In this document: piece after piece, positions 1 through 8,987 of the stretch
Numbering within the stretch: position 1 is the first letter of the stretch
How the letters are laid out: every line of letters starts with the position of its first letter
Assembly: GCA_963741625.1 (NCBI GenBank)
Contig: CAVUIT010000016.1
Location: 6,479 to 70,478, forward strand
From: CAWBBA01 sp963741625
GTDB lineage: Bacteria > Desulfobacterota > Desulfomonilia > Desulfomonilales > Desulfomonilaceae
Direction of reading: 5' to 3'
DNA length: 64,000 nt
Position numbers and translations under genes: made by a program
Notes under the pieces: model-generated
Database searches by the model: none
The model's input: only the letters and a program-made list of their open reading frames with translations
What the model was told of the DNA's origin: nothing

Positions 1-492
1 GCTCGCTGCGGAGCATCTTCCAAGGCTATGGGGGCTCCAAACAGGGCCAAAACCCCGTCTCCCCTGAGTTCATTTACAGTGCCCTCGTAATCGTGAATCT
101 TGTGAATGAGGATTTCGAAAACCTGATCCATGAGTGCGAATGTCTCCTCAGGGCCAAGCTTCTCAGTCAGAGGCGTGAACCCCTTCATATCCACAAACAT
201 GATGGTGACGTGTCGCCGCTCCCCTTCTATCCGGTCCCTTTGCGACAGGATCTTTTCAGTCAGGCCCCCCGGGAGATACTTCTGAATCTTGGCAAGCTTT
301 TCATCAAAGGAGAGGTCTTGTGGGGGACGACTATGCGGGGCAGTAAGATTGTGCCCGCATTCCAGGCAGAATTTGCTGGTCGGGTGGATTAACTTTGCCG
401 CATTCCGAGCAGCCCATTTCGAGCTTCCTGCCACATTCATTGCAGAATTTGGAGCCATTGGGCAGCTCAATTTCGCACTCTGGGCATTTCAT
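1..492 (-). CDS. Class III adenylate/guanylate cyclase with N-terminal zinc ribbons (5' part, frameshifted, runs off left edge)
   Basis: The protein starts at 492 behind a GGAGG site and opens with two CxxC zinc-ribbon pairs (CPECE, CNECG, CSECGK). After this the frame breaks by one base near 378-382. In the shifted frame it continues with FCLECG, a linker ending in EGERRH, and the start of a class III cyclase domain (FVDMKGFTPL and RGDGVLALFGAP), which carries both metal-binding aspartates. The rest lies beyond base 1. Such cyclases make cAMP or cGMP from ATP or GTP. The layout matches the start of the intact-looking paralogue that begins at 15531, so a C-terminal ATPase/TPR part may follow off-window. 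Whether the frameshift is real or a sequence error cannot be told from the window. Confidence 0.75.
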
Positions 493-570
493 TGTTTCCT
501 CCGGCGCAACGTGGAGAGGGGACCGGTCACCCTCAGTCATGTGTAAGAAATACTAGCAATTGTATTTCTG

Positions 571-1026
571 TTATGGATATCTGGATCGGCCTCTGGCAGC
601 CTTACAATATTCTTCTATGCCCATTGCCCTGATCTTTTCATTTATCATCACCCATCCTTTATACAGGCCAGGATCAAAATTAGTTTTATCACAGGGAAAC
701 TGGTCGCACTGGTAGCAAAAATCAATCTGCTTTTCCTGGTGACACGGGCGTACTCCACAGTCTTTAAACAACTTACACTGTTCGTTCCGACACCCCTTAC
801 AATTTTCCGAGGCAAAATAGTCCAGCATCTCCTTGAAAGCAGGGTATTTGTTAAAAATAGGGTTATCCAGAAGCGTCTCGAATCGTTTGGCATTGATGTG
901 GAAATTTCCCAATTTTTCTTTAAGCTTCAGGCTGTATCTACGGATATCCCCGTCCACATGTGCAAAACAAGTCTCGCAACACAGGCCGCATGGGGCGATA
1001 GCCTCTTTAATTTCTTCGTCAGTCAT
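571..1026 (-). CDS. DUF3795 domain protein, cysteine-rich
   Basis: This 151-residue protein starts with MTDEEIKEAIAPCGLCCETC and carries many paired cysteines (CGLCCETC, CKGCRNEQCKLFKDC, CHQEKQIDFCYQCDQFPC). That is the pattern of the DUF3795 family, common in anaerobes, whose function is unknown; the cysteines probably bind metal. The start at 1026 has an AAGGAG site seven bases upstream. It points away from the GlxA-type regulator gene, leaving a shared intergenic space of about 165 bp that probably holds both promoters. The length is close to that usual for the family and there is no lesion. Confidence 0.8.
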   Translation of the reverse strand: MTDEEIKEAIAPCGLCCETCFAHVDGDIRRYSLKLKEKLGNFHINAKRFETLLDNPIFNKYPAFKEMLDYFASENCKGCRNEQCKLFKDCGVRPCHQEKQIDFCYQCDQFPCDKTNFDPGLYKGWVMINEKIRAMGIEEYCKAARGRSRYP

Positions 1027-1192
1027 GCACTTTCTCCTTTTACTGAAATAAGTTACTCTTCTGGGGGCTCAATACCCCGTTGCTTGCGGTGGAGTAGTTT
1101 GTTTGATCATAACTATTGCAGTTGGGAAAAAAAGTGGCATAATCGACATTATAATAGGCGATATCGCCATTCTTTGAATCTAGCAGGAACCG

Positions 1193-2220
1193 ATGAAAAA
1201 AGTTACTATTCTTGCACCTTACAACACCATGGCAACAACCATCTTTGGGCCCATGGATATTTTGAATCAGGCAGGGCGGTTGTGGAATCGTGTGACCAAA
1301 TCCCCCCAGACACCGTTTTTTGACGTAACAATCGCCTCGGCAGACGGACAGCCCATCAGGTCCGTGAATAATATCTATATCCAACCCCATTGCAGCATTG
1401 AGGATGTTCAGCAAACCGATCTGATTGTTATCTCCTCGGCTACCTATATTGAGGAAATTCTTGAAAAGAATCCGGAACTGGTGCCTTGGATACGCCATCA
1501 TTACGATCGAGGCGCCCATGTTGCCAGTATTTGCACTGGCGTCTTTTTACTGGCGGAAACCGGGCTTCTTGATGGTAAATCTGCCACCCTCCATTGGGGA
1601 TTTGCAGATATGTTCCGCAAGAGATATCCACAGGTGAAATTAAGACAGGATCAGATGTACATTGATCACGGTCGTCTCTATTGTTCGGCTGGCGTAAACG
1701 CTGGTCTGGATCTTTCCTGTATCTGGTGGAAAAATTTTGTGGTCGACAAGCAGCTGTGGAGTCTGCAAAGACAATGGTTTTGGATATGGGTAGAGTATCG
1801 CAGGCTCCCTATGAGCATTTATTTTTTCGAAAAGACCATGGAGACCCTTTAGTTGTGAAAGCCCAGGAATGGATAGAACAGCATGAATCTGAGCCAATTG
1901 ATTACGAGTGGCTGGCACAAAAACTTCGAATGAGCCGTCGATCCATGGAACGCCGCTTTAAGCAGTCACTAGGAGTAACTCCATTGGGTTATTTGCAGAA
2001 ATTGCGGGTGGAAAGAGCTAAACTGCTGCTGGAGGAAGGCACCCAGACTTTCAGTGAAATAGCATATCAGGTTGGGTACGAAGACATTCCATTTTTCAGA
2101 AAAATATTTGTCAGACTCACTGGTTTGAGACCAAATGAATATCAGAGGAGATTCACAGGGTACCCTATAGCCGCTTGCAACCCCGACGGAAGAACCCATC
2201 TGCAATCGCCAGCGATTTGA
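1193..2220 (+). CDS. GlxA-type transcriptional regulator: DJ-1/PfpI-like domain plus AraC HTH (one frameshift)
   Basis: The first part (1193 to about 1712) is a DJ-1/PfpI-like amidotransferase fold with VASICTGVFLLAETGLLDGK around the nucleophile-elbow cysteine. The C-terminal part is an AraC-type double helix-turn-helix (EWLAQKLRMSRRSMERRFKQ, then FSEIAYQVGYEDIPFFRKIF and LRPNEYQRRF). The two parts lie in different frames, joined by a one-base shift near 1710-1725 in the segment LDLSLYLVEKFCG. Together they give about 340 residues, as expected for GlxA-family regulators. These proteins are DNA-binding activators; the ligand is not known here. The neighbouring DUF3795 gene is divergent and could be a target. 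A single indel in a conserved stretch suggests either recent inactivation or a sequence error. Confidence 0.8.
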
Positions 2221-2650
2221 TGGCTTATTTTACCCTCACCAACTTTCGCTTCCGATGGACACCATTTGGACACCAAATCCCACGAACGGGATGACTTGAA
2301 AAGGTCGGTTATGCCCGCTCAATCAAAGATTCTCTAACCTTCGGCATCCCGAATATTTACACCAGCTAATCCTAGAGCCATCTCGCCGAGATTCCCCTGA
2401 CAAAGCAATAGACATTTAGCACATTGAATCGCCGTGGGACTCCGCTGGTTCGCCACAACCCACAAAAAATTGACGAAAAGGCTGGAGAGCCTATAATCAG
2501 CCCCTTCTGCACAGTTAGATGTCCGTCTCCGACACCCGGCCCATCGCTGTGCCAACTACCGCTACGTCGCGGGAGGACCCGGACTCAGGACTCGAATCTC
2601 CTGCCTTGCCTCACACGAGAGGCGTTGCGATCCTCCAAGAGGAGTCACAC
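2221..2650. other. Gene-free stretch with IS-end-like motif
   Basis: No convincing gene is seen here. At 2256-2280 the word TGGACACC occurs twice, the second time as TGGACACCAAAT, which resembles the terminal motif of the IS3-type element at 50290-51528. It may be a relic end or chance. The stretch 2560-2640 has a T-arm-like word but cannot be folded into a tRNA. Confidence 0.3.
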
Positions 2651-3115
2651 TCATCTTGACTCCAACAAACGAGCGACCTCTTTGTGCCTGCTTTCCTTTG
2701 CCAGAGCGTGCGCCGTTTTTCCTCCCTTATTACGTATCGATGGGTCGGCTCCCTTGTCAAGAAGCAACCGGGCAATTTGTGCATTACCTTTCCGCGCGGC
2801 CACCATGAGCGGCGTTTCACCACTATTATCTACAGCGTCCACTTGGGCTCCTTCTTGGAGCAAGTAGGCGACCAGGTGCTCCTGCATTTCAGAGGCAGCC
2901 CAATGAAGTGGGGTGAAACCCTGTTCTTCATCTCGTAATCCCAGGTAACCCCTTTCGGCTTGGACAACCTCCTTGATGTTTCTGAGATCTCCAGCTCTGA
3001 CTGATGCCAAGAAACTATAACCCTCTGCCATATCTAATGCTGGAACTATAGTTACCGTTTCTTCAACCACATACGGCTCCATCTCTCTTCGCCGCAGATC
3101 TTCTCTTAAGTCCAT
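2651..3115 (-). CDS. Ankyrin-repeat protein
   Basis: This protein of 154 residues has about three ankyrin repeats in its C-terminal two thirds, recognisable by GFTPLHWAA, GETPLMVAARKGN and LLLDKGADPSIRNKGGKT. The N-terminal 50 residues are unassigned. Ankyrin stacks bind protein partners; no enzymatic domain is present. The start lies 15 bases downstream of the stop of a decayed anti-sigma-like membrane protein on the same strand, so the two were probably cotranscribed. No clear ribosome-binding site precedes the start. A larger, unrelated ankyrin protein is found at 42756. Confidence 0.7.
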   Translation of the reverse strand: MDLREDLRRREMEPYVVEETVTIVPALDMAEGYSFLASVRAGDLRNIKEVVQAERGYLGLRDEEQGFTPLHWAASEMQEHLVAYLLQEGAQVDAVDNSGETPLMVAARKGNAQIARLLLDKGADPSIRNKGGKTAHALAKESRHKEVARLLESR

Positions 3116-3129
3116 TTCGAGCTGGTTGG

Positions 3130-4151
3130 CTAGAGAAGCCTAAGCTCGGCTTCCTTCAGGGAGTCGCTTAGTCTGGCCGTCAGGTCCTTGAGCTCTTCAT
3201 TGGCTGTCTCCAGTTCGGCCACTCTTCAGGCAAGTCTTCGCAATTCCTGTTCAGCTTGAGCCCTTTTTAACCTTTTGCCCAATAGTGGTAGTAGCAATGC
3301 GCTTACACTTACACCCAGTGCCGCAGATACTCGGGAATTCTTGTAAGGGCAGACCAGTCGCTTCGTTGGAAAATCTATCTTGTTTGAAGGACCCTCGGTG
3401 TTCTTCTTCTATCTTCAAATAGGCGGACTTCCGCTTGGACAAATCGAGTGCCGCCAAACGAGGATCATCATGTCGAGTTGGTGGCGTGCAGAGATCGATC
3501 CTTTGCGCCTGATGAATCGCGTCCCCTTATTATCGGTAGCAAACGAATACCCTGCGAAAGCGGAATCTCCTCGTCAAAGCTCTCTCCCATCTTACAGAAT
3601 GCAGTGACTCGGCTGGTGAGCTCTGCGGGGATCTTCCGCACAAAGGCCTTGAAGTTCCCACGGTAGATTCTGAATATGTTGCCAGCCCGGACCATGCACC
3701 GGACGGACATTCCGCTTTGCCTCCTATCGAGTATGATGTCCGTGTTTATGGCATGGTGGATCTCTTCGGAAACTTCAGCGACTTCAACAACTCCGTCACC
3801 AAACCTACCAATACCTTCCAGAACCATCACCATCGGTCCATAGATCTCATCTTCTACTTCTGATACGGTTCTCCATACCGTCCCAGGAGTGGGCGACTGA
3901 TAGCGGCCAGCCAAATATTGATCCCTTCGGTCTCCGAGCCGCCGGGCGAATCGCTCCACCAATTCTTCTTGGTTCTCAGAGGTCCTCCCCTGCTTGCACA
4001 TCTTACTCCGGCAGGTATCGCAGAGCTCCAAATGGGCTTCGATAGGCCCTCTCAGGGGCGAATTGTCAAGCTTGCCTTTCGCGTAGGCTTTCAGCGTTCG
4101 TTCGTCGGGACAAGGATCGAGGTGGCTGATGATGTCATCGTTTTGGGTCAT
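3130..4151 (-). pseudogene. Decayed protein: HC2-type zinc finger, then TM segment and coiled coil
   Basis: The N-terminal part (4151 to about 3530) contains CPDERTLKAYAKGKL followed by EAHLELCDTCRSKM, an H-x3-C-x2-C anti-sigma-like zinc finger. A one-base shift near 3525 moves the frame to one reading through DDPRLAALDLSKRKSAYLKI, and a second shift near 3395 leads to a hydrophobic segment (AALGVSVSALLLPLLGKRL) and a coiled coil. Inside the coiled coil there is an in-frame TGA (3226-3228) between ELRRLA and RVAELETANEELK, then the frame runs to a stop at 3130. Joined, this would be about 340 residues. It resembles membrane proteins that hold a zinc-finger anti-sigma domain, but the match is partial. 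Two frameshifts plus a nonsense codon argue for a pseudogene. Confidence 0.55.
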
Positions 4152-4257
4152 ATCCCGAATTCCCTACTTCTTCTTCTCTAAACGCAGCTATTGATCATTT
4201 CATCATTGGGCAGATCATGAGGAAGCATACAGCCTTATCGAGGACTACCTTCCAAAC

Positions 4258-5335
4258 TCAGTTAAACTCGAGCCACCCCAAGTCCCATTTCCCTTGATCT
4301 CCACTCCTCACATTTAAGAGCAACTTGTTCTTCTTCCTGCAAAAGCCATAAAAATCCCGCTTGCTCACTCCCAGCCTCTGCAAACCGGCTGTAACCAAAC
4401 GATGCTCCCACTTCCTCGTCTTCTTGACACGTACGCAGCGGGAGTACACGGCGATGTCGGTGATGGTGATCTCTGAGCGTGCCTGGCGTCGCACCGTCTA
4501 TGCTCCAAAATCACGGGGATGTAGCTTGGGAGCGTGCTGGAATAGTCAAACACTCCCTTACCACCTCGGTAGGCCAGAATTCTGGCAACTCTGATCTCAC
4601 CGCCTCCAGGTGGCTTGGGCGGAACCCGCTTTTCTCGCCTCCGGACCCCACATGAAGAGCGCCCAGATCACACAAATGTCCTTGCCTCTTTTGGTCCTTC
4701 TCGGAAGGATTTAAGGCACACGTACGCGTAGTTTTCGGAGATGGTCTGCCACTTGGCGATGCAAGAGGGCCGACTCTGGGGAGGTGCTCGGCGCTCAGCC
4801 TCCTGACAAGCTTCGGTAACCAGGTTTCTTACCGAGGTGAGACAATAGGCGCTTCGGATCTCGGGATTGGATGACTTTACTGTGGCGGCATTCACAATCC
4901 TCATTCTCGTGTCCACCCATTCGCCGGTGCACTCAAAGAGGAGATTCTGAAAGGTCTGTAAAGCCGTATCAGGATCGTGCGCTGCCGGGCCGTAGAGCGT
5001 TACAGATCTGACGATCTCCTGCCACGCTCCAGCCGTGAGATCTTCAGCCCATTGTTAAGAAGGAGATAGTAGTCTATGGAGGGCATCCCCGACAGTCCTA
5101 AATCATCACTGCCAATCCAGGGCGACCAGAGTTCTGCTCCGCCGACGTAGGCCGAGTTTGCGAACGCCGGGTCGGCCAGACCGGTCGAATCCCTAAAGCC
5201 ATTAGATACAGCATGATAAGCCGCGGCGCAACCACTACTCTCGGATGAAGTTGAACGACGGACGTTGTCCCCGCCGTACTGTGCCCCTTCTAAAATCCTA
5301 CACGCTTTCATCCGACTGTCCTTAAATTCCATCAA
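4258..5335 (-). pseudogene. Degenerate hypothetical reading frames
   Basis: Three open stretches on the minus strand look like remains of one or two genes. The first (5335 to about 5040) continues after a one-base shift through DLTAGAWQEIVRSVTLYG and CTGEWVDTRMRIVNAATVKS to a stop at 4668. Further pieces (EIRVARILAYRGGKGVFDYS, then RKWEHRLVTAGLQRLGVSK) lie between 4600 and 4258 in two frames. I do not recognise the family. The coding-like composition and the shifts between frames are what support the call; it could also be two separate decayed genes. Confidence 0.3.
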
Positions 5336-5430
5336 AGTCTTTCTAGCAGCTGTCCTCAGGCCATGAAGCCGTACTCGGTGAGTCGGCGCTTATAAAATCT
5401 CTCACTTTAGTACCTGGGTAAATTCTCCAC

Positions 5431-5483
5431 GAGAACGCAAAATTAATAAAAATTAATTTTTCCGCCTCCTTGTTTGCGTTCTC
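5431..5483. repeat. Nested inverted repeat
   Basis: An outer 11-bp inverted repeat (GAGAACGCAAA at 5431-5441 and TTTGCGTTCTC at 5473-5483) encloses an inner AT-only 9-bp inverted repeat (5439-5447 and 5452-5460, loop AAAA). It sits between the decayed minus-strand genes and the plus-strand block starting at 5695. It could be an operator, a replication or transfer site, or a terminator for the minus strand. Confidence 0.55.
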
Positions 5484-5694
5484 TCATCCCATTGTCCCCC
5501 ATGAGTGAGTAAAGGGCGACGGAAAGAAAAACACAGCCGAGTCGCTGATCACGAAATCTTTTTCACAAAAGGGGGACAAGAGCATGGGACCGTAAAACTG
5601 AAAAGACATAAGAGGCCGGCATGAATAGAGGCAAGTTAGTCAACCAATCAACCCAACGTGCACAGCACCAAAACTAATAACAGGAGTTAATAAA

Positions 5695-6549
5695 ATGACT
5701 ACTTCAAATGCAATGAATGACAACGGATTGAACGAGGAAATGGGCCCAGAGTACGCGAGTGACTCTCACGAACAAGCAGGCAACCATCAATCAGTAGACG
5801 AAGAGTTCAACCTGGTGGCCAGCGAGGCCGAAGCCTCGGTCACCCATGAAGAGGACTCCGAGCAGGAGGAGCTCATAGCGGACGAAGAAGCCGCAGCCCT
5901 GACCGCCGATGACCTGGTCGAAACCATCAACGACGTTTACGAGAACAACCTCGGAAACGCCAAGATGAGGATCGGGACCCTGGTGCTTCAGCACTGTTTC
6001 GACGGGGATGCCGAGAAGGCCAAGTCTAAGAATCCCAAGAAGGAGACCTCTTACAAGGATGTCTGCGAACACAAGGACCTTAAGGTCGACGTGAAAGAGC
6101 TTGGCCGGTGTGTCCGTGCCGCGGCTCAGCAGGTAGAGTTCGAGAAAGAAGGTGTTGACCAGTCGGAACTCTCCTTTCACGCACTCCTTGAGATAGCCAA
6201 GCTGCCCGAGAAATCGGAGAGGCTGACGCTGGGCCGGAAGGCCAATGAGGACAGCTGGACGGTCAGAGAGATTCGAAAGTGGGTCGATGACTGGAAGAAG
6301 GCTGAGGGTCAGAAGGCCATCACCGGAGAGGAAGCTTTCAAGCTGCTCAAGCAGTTGAAGGGGGTCCTCACCAACGAGAAGCTCCGCGACTTCCTTAAAA
6401 ACGAGGATAGGCTGCAGAGCGATCTCGAATCTGAGCATCGGATCGAACTGTCCAAGATCGCCAACCACATGGCCCGGCAGATGGAGGAATGGTCCCCGAT
6501 GCTGGATAACACCAGGAAAACAATGACTAAGAATAGAGTTCGCCGCTGA
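5695..6549 (+). CDS. Hypothetical acidic, helix-rich protein (first gene of phage/plasmid-like block)
   Basis: This 284-residue protein has a very acidic, probably disordered first 70 residues and a helical remainder. The stretch LPEKSERLTLGRKANEDSWTV followed by a REIRKWVDDWKK helix vaguely resembles the region after the HTH in ParB/KorB-type proteins; this is weak. The start at 5695 has GGAG nine bases upstream. A perfect 26-bp palindrome follows the stop. The gene lies at the head of a plus-strand run that leads to a recombination-type module, so a role in replication or maintenance of a mobile element is possible but not shown. Confidence 0.6.
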   Translation: MTTSNAMNDNGLNEEMGPEYASDSHEQAGNHQSVDEEFNLVASEAEASVTHEEDSEQEELIADEEAAALTADDLVETINDVYENNLGNAKMRIGTLVLQHCFDGDAEKAKSKNPKKETSYKDVCEHKDLKVDVKELGRCVRAAAQQVEFEKEGVDQSELSFHALLEIAKLPEKSERLTLGRKANEDSWTVREIRKWVDDWKKAEGQKAITGEEAFKLLKQLKGVLTNEKLRDFLKNEDRLQSDLESEHRIELSKIANHMARQMEEWSPMLDNTRKTMTKNRVRR

Positions 6550-6579
6550 AGAGACGGCAGCCTAACCCCCTGTAACCCC

Positions 6580-6605
6580 GTACTCCCGCGACGTCGCGGG
6601 AGTAC
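6580..6605. terminator. Perfect 26-bp palindrome between two genes
   Basis: The sequence GTACTCCCGCGAC at 6580-6592 is followed directly by its exact reverse complement to 6605. It begins 31 bases after the stop of the preceding gene and 27 bases before the next start. As RNA it would form a strong hairpin, but there is no T-run, so it may instead be an operator or an attenuating structure. The core word GTCGCGGGAG recurs near 2566. Confidence 0.5.
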
Positions 6606-6632
6606 ACGAACACAATCAAGAGGAGATAAGAA

Positions 6633-6929
6633 ATGTCTGAAAAAGATTACGATGTACCTAAAAGCAGAGGAGAAGAGATGGGCCTCAATTGGCAGAGAAT
6701 CTATGGAGTAGCCATTGAGAGACATGAAGACTGCTGGGACAGTATATTAGAGGAGCTCGAAGGTTGCGTGGATGCTGCCACAAAGGCGCTGACAAACGAT
6801 GAAGATCCTCATGCGGCGGTACGCACCACACTCGTGGCGTGTCTGACCGGTGTGGTCGAAGAGTTGTTGGATGACGGATACTATGACCGGGAAGATCACG
6901 AATTAAGCAATAGCGATAACTTGAATTGA
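6633..6929 (+). CDS. Small acidic hypothetical protein
   Basis: This 98-residue acidic protein starts at 6633 behind GAGGAG eight bases upstream. It has a predicted helical core (WDSILEELEGCVDAATKAL and VRTTLVACLTGVVEELLDD) and a charged tail. No family is recognised. It lies 83 bp after the preceding gene with a 26-bp palindrome between, on the same strand, so it may be in the same transcription unit. Confidence 0.55.
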   Translation: MSEKDYDVPKSRGEEMGLNWQRIYGVAIERHEDCWDSILEELEGCVDAATKALTNDEDPHAAVRTTLVACLTGVVEELLDDGYYDREDHELSNSDNLN

Positions 6930-7796
6930 ATCTTGAGGGGGCCTGCCCGGCCGCCTTTTCTTGTTCTGACCAGCCCAAACCGACGCCACGAAAAGACAGC
7001 CTCCTCCCAGGATCACCGCTCAGCTATTTGGCCTTTTCTCAGTGAACGTCTATAAGATAGCCGGAATCAGAGCTTTACAGAAAACCGTTTCTTCTTGGTC
7101 CCATCCGAAGAATCATCCCTTTCGCACCGAAGACCACGAGAGCAAGATTCCCGAAAATCCAGTACCCATGCATCCCATCCTTAAAGCGCCCAGACGGCCA
7201 ACATCGCGTTGGCCAGGATGAGGATTTATGGGACTCCTACTTCATTTTGGAAATTAGTATAGGGGCCGGTGGGGGGTTCTTGCAGTATCTATGCGGATCT
7301 TTGCCCATACGGGTACGTTTCTGAGGCGGGAGAGAGTGGTCGATTCTTCAGCACTCACCCGCAAGAACGATGTCTTTGGCTCAATCCCACGTTACGGTTG
7401 CCCTGGACAGAAAAGTTTTATTCTTTTTTCAAGTAGGCAAGCCCACGATGTAAACTCTGCATCGTTGCCCAGACTCACCCGATGACATTGAAGAACATCC
7501 ATCTCTGCCGAGTGCTGAACCCATTCCTCAGCGGTCACTCCACCTCCTGTAGTGCTTTCTTCTTTGCTCTGTTTCTTCTTTCCCCTTCTTCTATTGAGGG
7601 GTTTACAGGGGGTTTAAGGAAGGGATGATGAATAAGTGTCTGTCTATACGTCTCACTTCGCACTCGGCCGCACGCCCACAAGGACAGCAGCACAGGGAGC
7701 GCTATTTATATTTAATGGGTTGATGGTTGTTATCAAGAACCGAGCGTCGGCGCGAGAAGCCGGGTCTCAAAACGATAATGAAAGGAGAGACAGAGC
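6930..7796. other. Long gene-free stretch
   Basis: I see no gene here on either strand. The few open stretches lack ribosome-binding sites and coding-like composition. The word CATCCCATCCTTAA near 7170 recurs at about 9996 near a dispersed repeat. Confidence 0.3.
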
Positions 7797-7901
7797 ATGA
7801 ACAGAGCGTGGACTGAGGTGCTGGTCGCTTTACTGGTGGCGGCCACCGAGACGCTCATCGAGGTGGTCAAAAGACTCAAGAAAAAGGGAGGTACGGCATG
7901 A
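7797..7901 (+). CDS. Tiny membrane protein (34 aa)
   Basis: A 34-residue frame begins at 7797 with AGGAGA nine bases upstream and stops at 7899-7901. The protein MNRAWTEVLVALLVAATETL... has one hydrophobic helix followed by a very basic tail (KRLKKKGG), so it would span or attach to the membrane with the tail in the cytoplasm. Its stop overlaps the start of the next small gene (ATGA), which supports translational coupling. The function is unknown. Confidence 0.5.
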   Translation: MNRAWTEVLVALLVAATETLIEVVKRLKKKGGTA

Positions 7902-8039
7902 CAGAGCTTGAGAAGCTGGTTTTGTGGGGTACGGCAATCGTCGCCGTGTTTCTGCCTCTTTGGCCCCGCGGCCGTCTTCCGATTTGCCGGGTACTTCCTG
8001 AAGTGCCTGGTGATCTTCATCGCCATTCTGTTGGCGTAG
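7898..8039 (+). CDS. Small two-helix membrane protein (frameshift in C-run)
   Basis: The frame starts at 7898, with GGGAGG six bases upstream, and reads MTELEKLVLWGTAIVAVFLP. The run CCCC at 7964-7967 breaks it. With one C fewer the protein continues as LWPAAVFRFAGYFLKCLV and ends with a hydrophobic IFIAILLA at a TAG (8037-8039), giving 46 residues with two membrane helices. The unshifted frame gives a hydrophilic, unlikely tail. The restored version is much more plausible, so this looks like a homopolymer error or a fresh mutation. It lies directly before a recombination-type gene. Confidence 0.5.
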
Positions 8040-8088
8040 GCAGGATGGCCCTTTTCATGAGTGACTGGAACACAAAGGAGAAGTGAAA

Positions 8089-8773
8089 ATGAACGCAAAT
8101 GGATTCAGAGAAGATGAGCTTGTTACCCGCAAGATGAAAGTCAACGGAGAGTGGCAAAGCCGCACATTTCCTGTTGTCGGTGGCAGGCTGCGGATTCTCC
8201 ACGAGAACAATGATCACCTTGGCATCCAGACTGAAATCATAAGGCTGGACAGTGATTTCGTGGTGGTCAAGGCAGCTGTGGAGAGCCAAAGGGGAAAGTT
8301 CAACGGCACGGGAACAGCTTCAGGCCAGAGGGATGCAAAGTTGGCGGACTCGCTGGTTGAATTGGCTGAAACGAGAGCCATTGCTCGGGCGCTACGCTTC
8401 GGCGGGATAGGAGTCGAATACACTGGCGCAGAAGAAGTGTCCCACGTGGCCGTCGCAGATTCAGAAAACGAGCAAACTGGCAGCAAAGCGCCTGCACCAG
8501 TGTTCCCCGAAGACAATGGCAACGGCAAAGTGGCAGCAAAAGCGCCAAGTGGCGCAGCGGCTGATGAGGGATCAAAACCGAAAAGCGGCGGCAATGGAAC
8601 AGTGACCCAGGCTCAGGTGAGAGCTCTTATTTGCGCTGAGCCGAAAAGCAAACTATCACGAAGCAGACATTGGAGAGATGCTTGCCCGCTTCGAGGTTTC
8701 CCGCTTTGAAGAACTTTCCCGTGAATCCGCATCGCAGTTGATCGGCCACTTGCAGACCCAAGTCGCTGCATAG
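8089..8773 (+). CDS. Phage-type protein, possibly Rad52-like single-strand annealing protein (frameshift near 8624)
   Basis: The start at 8089 has AAAGGAG eight bases upstream; a GTG at 8083 is less likely. The first 130 residues contain ADSLVELAETRAIARALRF and GIGVEYTGAEEV, a pattern like that of phage annealing proteins of the Rad52-like (DUF1071/Sak3-type) groups. A low-complexity linker follows. After a one-base insertion near 8622-8627 the frame continues with ALFALSRKANYHEADIGEML and ends at 8773, a small helical domain also seen at the C-termini of phage recombination proteins. The next gene encodes a PD-(D/E)XK nuclease, and annealing protein plus exonuclease is a standard phage recombination pair. 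The family assignment is inference. Confidence 0.5.
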
Positions 8774-8987
8774 TCCCCTTTTTCAGACCTGTTGCACATC
8801 AATAGCGGGATAACCGGACCATCAGTGACCGGTACGGGGGAGACCTATGTACAGGTTTGCTAGACTTTTGCGTGACCTGCGATGCGGCTCAACGGCTGCT
8901 TCGGCAATGCTTGAGACAGATTTTCAACTTCACCGGGAGATGTGGCTTGTACTTTCCCGGTGTTCACAGAAGGGGGAGGAGGAAAAC

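Noticed and set aside
2575..2645. Possible tRNA on the minus strand
   Set aside because: It has a T-arm-like word around ACTCGAATCTCCTG, but no matching acceptor stem, D arm or CCA could be found.
3226..3228. TGA as a selenocysteine codon
   Set aside because: It lies in a coiled-coil without redox context, and the same gene has two frameshifts, so a nonsense mutation is simpler.
5791..6468. Long minus-strand frame opposite the acidic protein gene
   Set aside because: It mirrors the plus-strand gene, which has the better ribosome-binding site and a coding-like acidic protein.
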